A stretch of 64,000 bases of DNA from Clarkia xantiana subsp. parviflora (Eukaryota; Streptophyta; Magnoliopsida; Myrtales; Onagraceae), in the NCBI GenBank assembly GCA_036873135.1, contig JAPTYO010000003.1, forward strand, positions 22,840,001 to 22,904,000, given 5' to 3'. Position 1 is the stretch's first letter, and each line of letters starts with the position of its first letter. Positions 57,856 to 64,000 of the stretch are shown here, piece by piece. The notes below the pieces were generated by a model, which was given only the letters and a program-made list of their open reading frames with translations, was not told the origin of the DNA and searched no databases. The position numbers and the translations under genes are program-made.

Positions 57856-60241
57856 ATTGAAGAACCCTAAGGACCACTAATTATGCGTATCTTTCAAGTT
57901 TGCACCATGTTTACTTTTAGGTGTCCTAGGTTTAATTTGTTGCTAATAGGTGTCTTAGGTTTCATTTTGTTTTTTTTTGGGTTTTCGTTTGTTTTTTCTG
58001 TTAAACTTTGACGGATTTTGGTCCAATGACTCTATTAAATTCAATAGTAAGAGCATTTAATGAAGGGAAAAAAATAAAATTACATTTCTGCTTCTCTTTA
58101 ACTTATGTCAACCAGTGTGTGCATATAATGAACTGAAGAACTTAAGCAAAATAGAGGTTCAATTTAACTTAATTGGTGAAAAAAAAATCCAAACTCAAAT
58201 CCGTAAAATTTTACAGAAAAAATAAACGAAAAACAAAAAAGTAACGAAAACAAAACTTGTGACACATATTAGTAACAGTTTAAATCAGAACAATTTTTCT
58301 GAAAATATCTTTCGATTGGATTTAGGTGTCATTTGCAGCCAAATGGAGAAGACGATGGTCTTGTGCACGGATTGTTGTCTCATCGTAGAGAATTGAAGAG
58401 GTAGCTCCAATGGAGAACATAGGAAACTAAGAACCATCATTCCTTGGAAGGATGTCATCAATGAAGTACAACGAATCTTTCAAGTGTTTTTTTTTTTCCG
58501 AGGAATCGGGTGTTTGGAACATTTCACAAAGACAAAATGTTTTTATCACAACAAGGAATGATTTTCTTGTAGTTTTGTTGAACTGTTGTAGCGTGAAACT
58601 CCGGCAGAAGTAGAATTAGTTTGGCTACTCTTTCACGCACTTGTGAGCCATTGAGAATACGATGTGTCCTTTTTGTTCTTTAGAAATAAAATTAACTCTG
58701 ATAAGGAACGTTTCTCACATTTTTAGGTTGATCTACCATAGGCGATAAAATATTAGATGGATCAGTCCACTAATAAATGAAAGACATGTCAAAAGTTTGG
58801 TTAACATAAGATTACAATCTAAATATTTTTTCATAATAAAAATAATTTCTCTTAAAAAATATGTTTCTTGATATATAAATATAATATGAGTGTCATTAGT
58901 TTTTTTTTATATTTTTTTTAAAACTTATTAGATATGGTGAACCCTATAGAGCAAGGTGAATCCTAAAAAAATAATGGATAATTACCTTATAAAGTTCACC
59001 ATATCTAATAGATTTTTAGAAGGAAAAAAACTAGTGACACTCGTATTATACATGCAAAGTGGGGTCTTTTTCACGATTAATAAAATAAAATTGGACATTA
59101 ATGCATTGAAATAGTTTCAATTGGACGATTATACATTGCAACTGACAAATTATGTGTAGATGCACGTAGATGAGATCAAGAGTTTGCATGCAGTATTAGA
59201 ATTTGGTGGAGGTTAGAAAAATCTGAATGAAATTTATGGTGTTAGTGGTATAGACAAACCATCTAATGTTTTATATGAAGCGATGATGATTATGCATCAC
59301 AATTTCCTCTTTTTATCCTTGTCCAAACTAAAGAACAAGTCCAAGATTTGGATTACAATCGAGCTGTACTATTTCAAATTTATAAGTACAACCAAGCTAA
59401 GTTGCATCAACATCATATATATACTCATTGCTTGCTATACTAAATGTTATTTTACTAATGAGTCAATTATTTTTTTTAAAGAAGAGTTCTGAGTATTTAG
59501 AAGAAAGAAAAAAATACTATAACAATTTCAGGTACTTAGAGTAGAAATATATAATTATTTGTTGATCATTTACGCAAAATTTTACTTAAATGAAAACTTT
59601 ATCATAATCTTATTATTTCAAACTTTACAATATATATATACTAAATTAATGTATACGACTTATTATTGAAATAATTGTTACGATAATATATATAAAATAT
59701 AAAATATACAATATTTCGTCATTATAAAACTTATTCACCTTTATTTTTATATAAGAACATAATTCGTAAGTTAGAGTATTGTAAAATAAATATTAAAATT
59801 TAATTATGATACTCAATATTAAATAAGATTATAGTAATATATATACATATATAATAATTCCTTGATTTAATGTTATGCATTTTTTTAATATATTTAAAAT
59901 TCTAAATTATGATTTGTGTGTCACATGAGGAAATGTGTATCACCAAACTTTAAATTGGTTTTTAACTTAAAAAAAAATTATTGGTTTTATCCTTGTTATT
60001 ATTCGACTTAGTTAAATAATATTATATTTTTTTGTGCAATATAATATATATATATTTTTTTTTTTATAAATAATCTAATATTTTGAGTATAGATATTATG
60101 AGTTATTTTGCATTATAAGTTTTAACCGTTTTCACTGAATGACCATATTTCAAATGAGATAGTAGGACATGGAAATAGAAACAAATTAGGACAGGCATGT
60201 TCACACAAAACTAGGATGGCAACGATAAAATATGTAACTCG
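57856..60241. other. AT-rich intergenic DNA with a small MITE
   Basis: No supported gene. 58880-59050 is a MITE-like inverted repeat. A TAGGTGTC(C/T)(T/-)AGGTTT motif repeats near 57920 and 57948. From 59200 to 60200 the DNA is very AT-rich. Confidence 0.5.
58880..59050. mobile_element. Small MITE-like inverted repeat
   Basis: Arms TATAATATGAGTGTCATTAG and the complement CTAGTGACACTCGTATTATA enclose a second inverted pair, TTAGATATGGTGAAC and GTTCACCATATCTAA. No coding content; target duplication not fixed. Confidence 0.65.
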
Positions 60242-61105
60242 CAAGGGTCTTTCTAAATTCTTTCATACTTACGGATTAATATTAATGATTTTTTGGTACT
60301 ATATGTTTGCAAAAAATATATTGTTCATACCATTAGTATTTTTTTGTACCAAATTGATACCACATATTTCCATTTTGTACCGTTTGCATACCACCGTTAG
60401 TGTTCCGTCAAATATGGCCGTTAAATGGCATGTGCCATGCACGTGAGCAGCCCAAAACTTTCAATTTTGTTACAATTTAGTCCCTCTAATACATCCCTAA
60501 CTTTTATTTTGTTCAATTTAGTCCTAAAATTTCAAAACCAAACCATTTTTCCAAATTGACCTAGCCGGACCTAGCCATGGGCTAGGTCCAACCCTGGGTC
60601 AGGGTCGCCTGAGTCTGGTGACCCCGACCAAGGGTCGGACCTAGCCCTTTGCTAGGTCCGGCTAGGTCAATTAGGACCTAGCCCCAATTGAGTTAAATTG
60701 GGGCTAGGTCCTAATTGACCTAGCCGGACCTAGCCTAGGGCTAGGTCCGACCTGGGTCAGGGTCGCCAGGGTCCGGTGACCCCGACCCAGGGTCGGACCT
60801 AGTCCATGGCTAGGTCCGACTAGGTCAATTTGGAAAAATGGTTTGGTTTTGAAATTTTAGTACTAAATTGAACAAAATAAAAGTTAGGGATGTATTAGAG
60901 GGACTAAATTGTAACAAAATTGAAAGTTTTGGGCTGCTCACGTGCATGGCACATGCCATTTAACGGCCATTTTTTACGGAACACTAACGGTGGTATATGC
61001 AAACGGTACAAAATGGAAACATGTGGTACCAATTTGGTACAAAAAAATACTAATGGTATGAACAGTGTATTTTTTGCAAACATGTGGTACCAAAAGGACC
61101 CTTAA
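60242..61105. mobile_element. Foldback element (GGTACC family) with CTAGGTCC core
   Basis: Long arms pair from AAGGGTC…TTTTTGGTAC on the left to GGTACCAAAAGGACCCTT on the right. They include TGCCATGCACGTGAGCAGCC, GGCCGTTAAATGGCATGTGC and TTAGTCCCTCTAATACATCC with their complements. The left arm carries an extra ~45 bp near 60255-60285. The core (60556-60830) is a set of nested hairpins made of CTAGGTCC/GGACCTAG. About 170 bp of the right arm has a relative at 44872-45045. Target duplication not established. Confidence 0.75.
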
Positions 61106-61387
61106 ACCTACTTACGGAGCACTATATTTATGTTTTTTTTTATTAATATGGTGGACTTAATTATAACATATGTAAAATTTTAAAAGTATGAAATTTTTTA
61201 ACTACACCTAATATTTGTATCATACTATTAATAATATCAATTTCTCTATAGTATTTATATTTAGTACAATAAAAAAGCTACCACAAGCATAGTGCTTGTG
61301 GAGCATAGTAGAAAGATCCGTACAAACTACAAAGTCTAAATAATAGTAGACGTCTTTCTTTTAATTTAATCAAAGTATTATAACTAA

Positions 61388-62000
61388 ATGGGTACCTGAG
61401 ATAACAATCCAAAACGAATTGGTACCTGAGACGATTTTTTGATAAATACGTACCCGAGATAACCTAGGTGATGCATCGTCGGATTTTTCGTTAGTTATTG
61501 ACGGGAATGGTCACATACGCCGCACTTGACCAGTTTTGGCCGTAATTGAAGATTTTGACTGACCTGAAAAGATGAAAATACCCTCTTGCAATAAACAAAA
61601 AGAATCAGTCCCCTTTCTTTTTTCTCATTCCTATTTCAATTAGGGTTTTGCAAGTTCAATTTTCGCTGAACTCTTTCCACCACATGCTGCGATTTTCGCT
61701 CACACACCTCAAATTGATGTCTTCAATGGTTTCTAGTAGTTCGATGACCACACACAATTAAACAAAATGCAATTGTGGAGAAGATTCATCAAGAAATGAA
61801 TATGTTTTTTTTTTTTCATAAAAATGAGAAAGCTTATTAGCAAAATGTGAAGATATATCAACAGAAAGTGAAGACTTATAAAATTCTTGTTGTCATATTA
61901 CTTGGGTTGTTGTAGATTTCTGTATTTGGTTCTAGGAGTATTTGTGTACAATGTTGAAAAGCGGTATCTCTTTTGGTGTTGTTTTAGAATCATAACTGTT
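61388..62000. other. Repeat-like region with GGTACCTGAG motifs
   Basis: GGGTACCTGAGATAACAATC at 61389, TTGGTACCTGAGACGATTTT at 61419 and CGTACCCGAGATAACC at 61450 look like the subterminal repeats of a MULE-type element. The right-hand partner is not in view. No gene is supported. Confidence 0.35.
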
Positions 62001-63650
62001 ATGTTGAAATTGTTTCAATGTGGTATTTAACATTATTTCGACGTTCAAATTTAATATATGGTATGTTTTAGCCGTTGCATATTGGTACCTGAGTATGTAT
62101 AGATGTTTCAAAGCAGTTACTGTTTTATGTTTAACCGTTCTAATCTGGTACACCCCATTCTGGTTGTGGTAGAAGCTCCACTACAACCAGCACAAGATGT
62201 TCCACCACAGCTCCACAGTTGAAACATCACCACAGTCAGCACCACCGAAACCTCAAGGTCCTCCAGTTGAAGCTCAACTTCAAAGGAAAGGCATAGTAAA
62301 ATGTCCAACAAGAATGAAATGGGGATCACCAGGATTACGACTTATGTATCAGGTACCAGTTTGATTAGAATTTTTTATAACTACAATGGTATCCATAACT
62401 AACTATCTACCTTAGCATGTTATCCACAGTGGAAAAACAAGTTCAAGTGTAGGAGGACGTTCATCTGCTGCAAAAAAGATACTATGAGTGTGGTAGGGTA
62501 GACTGAAACATAATGCATTTTGAGTAGATCACAGTTGCTTAGGTGTTTAAATGTTGACAGTTGAAACTCTTGTTTTGCTATGGACTTGTGGGTTTTTGTC
62601 ATATAAGCAAACTGTGTTATAGTGATTATTACGTATGTATGTTGTGATTAAGTATGTTGCTTACCAGAATGGGATATATTGTGCACCAAAATGGGGTTTA
62701 CTAAATTATAACGGTTAAACATAATGCAGTAACACTACTTTGAAACATATGTACATACTAAGGTACCAATATACAACAACTAAAACATACCTTATATTAA
62801 AGGGTCTTTCGGTGTCATATGTTTGACCACTGTTGATTTTTTGTGCCACATATTTTATTTTGTAGGCTTTTGGTGTCATATGTTTGCATTTTGTAGACTT
62901 TTGGTGCATCCGTTAGTCAACGGTTAAGTTTGACCGTTAAATAGTTTTATTTTGTTCAATTTAGTCTCTAATCTTTTTTCTGCCACCGTCCAAAATATTC
63001 CGGCAACCAAACAAAGTTGTCGGCCACCTCTCAAGGTCATCGTAACCCATCCAAGCCCACCGATGACCACCAATCGGGGTTGGACGGCTTCAATTAGAGC
63101 CGTCCGGCCCCGATTGGGCCACCGGGGGATCCGATCGGAGCTCTGTGGCTCAGGTCGGAGCCACAGGGCTCCAGATCAGAGCTATGTGGCTCATGTCGGG
63201 GCCACAGAGCTCCGATCGGAGCCCTCTGTGGCCCAATCAGGGTCGGACGGCTCTAATTGGCCCCGATTGGTGGTCACCGGTGGGCTTGAAAGAGATTCAG
63301 CTGCCTTGTGTGGTGGCCGGTGGCCTTGTGCGGTGGTCGAGGGCCTTGTGTGGTGGCCGGAATATTTTGGGCGGTGGCCGGAAAAAGATTATGGACTAAA
63401 CTGAACGAAATGAAACTTTTTAAGGGTTAAATTTAAACGTTGACTAACGGATGCACCAAAAGTCTACAAAATGCAAACAATATGACACCAAAGCCTACAA
63501 AATAAAATATGTAGCACAAAAAGTCAACGGTGACCAAACATATGGCACCAAAAAAGACCATTTAACCCTATATTAAATTCGAATGTAAAAATAAAGTAGA
63601 TAAAAAATTGAAACAGTTACAATATACAACATTACAATAAATAACCACAT
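61995..63650. mobile_element. Large inverted-repeat element holding an unknown fragment and a nested foldback
   Basis: The left arm (to ~62160) and right arm (from ~62690) pair through GGTATGTTTTAG, ATTGGTACCT, GTATGT and TTATGTTTAACCGTT. The right arm is interrupted at 62801/63569 by the 62802 foldback and resumes with TATATTAAATTCGAATGT, complement of the left-arm ACGTTCAAATTTAATATA. Between the arms, around 62165-62350, a coding-like proline-rich frame (SPQSAPPKPQGPPVEAQLQ) ends near a splice-donor-like CAG|GTACC. It may be a captured exon or transposase tail. Outer ends are not determined. Confidence 0.55.
62802..63568. mobile_element. MULE-type foldback element with GC-rich palindromic core
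   Basis: It starts GGGTCTTTCGGTGTCATATG and ends with the matching CATATGGCACCAAAAAAGAC…AACCC. The exact 9-bp duplication TATATTAAA (62793-62801 and 63569-63577) marks a Mutator-type insertion. Arms include TTTTGGTGCATCCGTTAGTC. The GC-rich core at 63100-63260 carries CCGATCGGAGCTCTGTGGCT and its complement, the same module as in the element at 10541-11234. ORFs at 62952-63404 and 63145-63399 cross the core and are not accepted. Confidence 0.9.
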
Positions 63651-63659
63651 CAATATTAT

Positions 63660-63689
63660 ATTATATTATATTATATTATATTATATATA
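63660..63689. repeat. (TATAT)n-type microsatellite
   Basis: Six tandem ATTAT pentamers in AT-rich DNA. Confidence 0.85.
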
Positions 63690-63779
63690 AATATTAAATA
63701 ATTTATTTTAGGAAATGTAACCGCATATAGTATAGTATATATATTAGTTCCCCTTCTTATGTCTGCATTAAAAAAAAAT

Positions 63780-64000
63780 GTTAATAACTAAAAAACTGTC
63801 TAAGGTTTACTCTAGGTTAAAATTAGGTGTCTGAAGTTTGAAATGTTAAAATGGACTGTCCCAAGTTTCATTTTTGTTGAAATTTAGTGTCTTTGTTCGT
63901 CTTTTCATCTCCATTCAATCATTTCCATCAACCCACCAACCCACTCATAATCCATCACTCATTACTTTTTACAAAATCGTCAAATTTCATCTAAAAATTG
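63780..64000. mobile_element. MULE-type MITE, cut by the right window end
   Basis: From TTAATAACTAAAAAACTGTC on, 220 bp match the left part of the 11446-11978 element closely, including GGTTAAAATTAGGTGTCTGA, TCATCTCCATTCAATCATTT and CAACCCACCAACCCA. Only the left end is in view and its first bases (GGG) are altered. Confidence 0.85.

Noticed and set aside
62952..63404. 150-codon ORF
   Set aside because: It crosses the palindromic core of a foldback element; the same peptide pattern arises from both arms.

Overview
The window is nuclear DNA from a flowering plant, most likely a eudicot. It has intron-rich genes with GT-AG introns, an AT-rich background, plant-type gene families and a dense load of plant transposons. 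Both ends are cut: the left end lies inside a polygalacturonase gene and the right end inside a MULE-type MITE.

Real genes. I support five protein-coding host genes. (1) A GH28 polygalacturonase (+), missing its 5' exon(s), at 128-2738. (2) A TBC/RabGAP gene (-) at 18390-20819, seven exons that join in frame to 397 aa. (3) A RAD21/SCC1 cohesin kleisin (+) at 25757-29871, 14 exons that join in frame to 704 aa. (4) The translation initiation factor eIF1A (-) at 40061-40495, 144 aa, with an intron in its 5' UTR. (5) A 183-aa plant protein of unknown function (+) at 54267-54818. These genes do not form a pathway; they are housekeeping or cell-wall genes separated by repeats.

Broken genes. Two RhoGDI pseudogenes lie in tandem (13642-15283 and 16098-17634), separated by an ~800-bp palindrome. 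An SBP-box (SPL) pseudogene lies at 35896-36497. An unidentified gene relic lies at 57247-57855. A decayed plastid trnV-GAC-like segment flanks 55697-56314.

Mobile DNA. 3069-10234 is a copia-type, apparently non-coding LTR element with a Helitron (7851-9808) inside its 3' LTR; removing the Helitron restores a 436-bp LTR. 47093-53373 is a solo LTR holding a complete, apparently intact copia element (47246-52781) with unusual TATA...TATA LTR ends. The rest includes MULE-type MITEs and foldback elements with 9-bp target duplications, a hAT MITE (8-bp duplication), a PIF/Harbinger-like element (TAA duplication), a SINE, three LINE relics, another solo LTR and many tandem repeats.

I found no clearly new enzymatic or defence system. 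The most informative novelties are structural: nested insertions whose pre-insertion sequence can be read directly, foldback elements sharing a GC-rich palindromic core, and the palindrome separating the two RhoGDI copies. All splice sites and boundaries were read by eye and no alignment or search was run.
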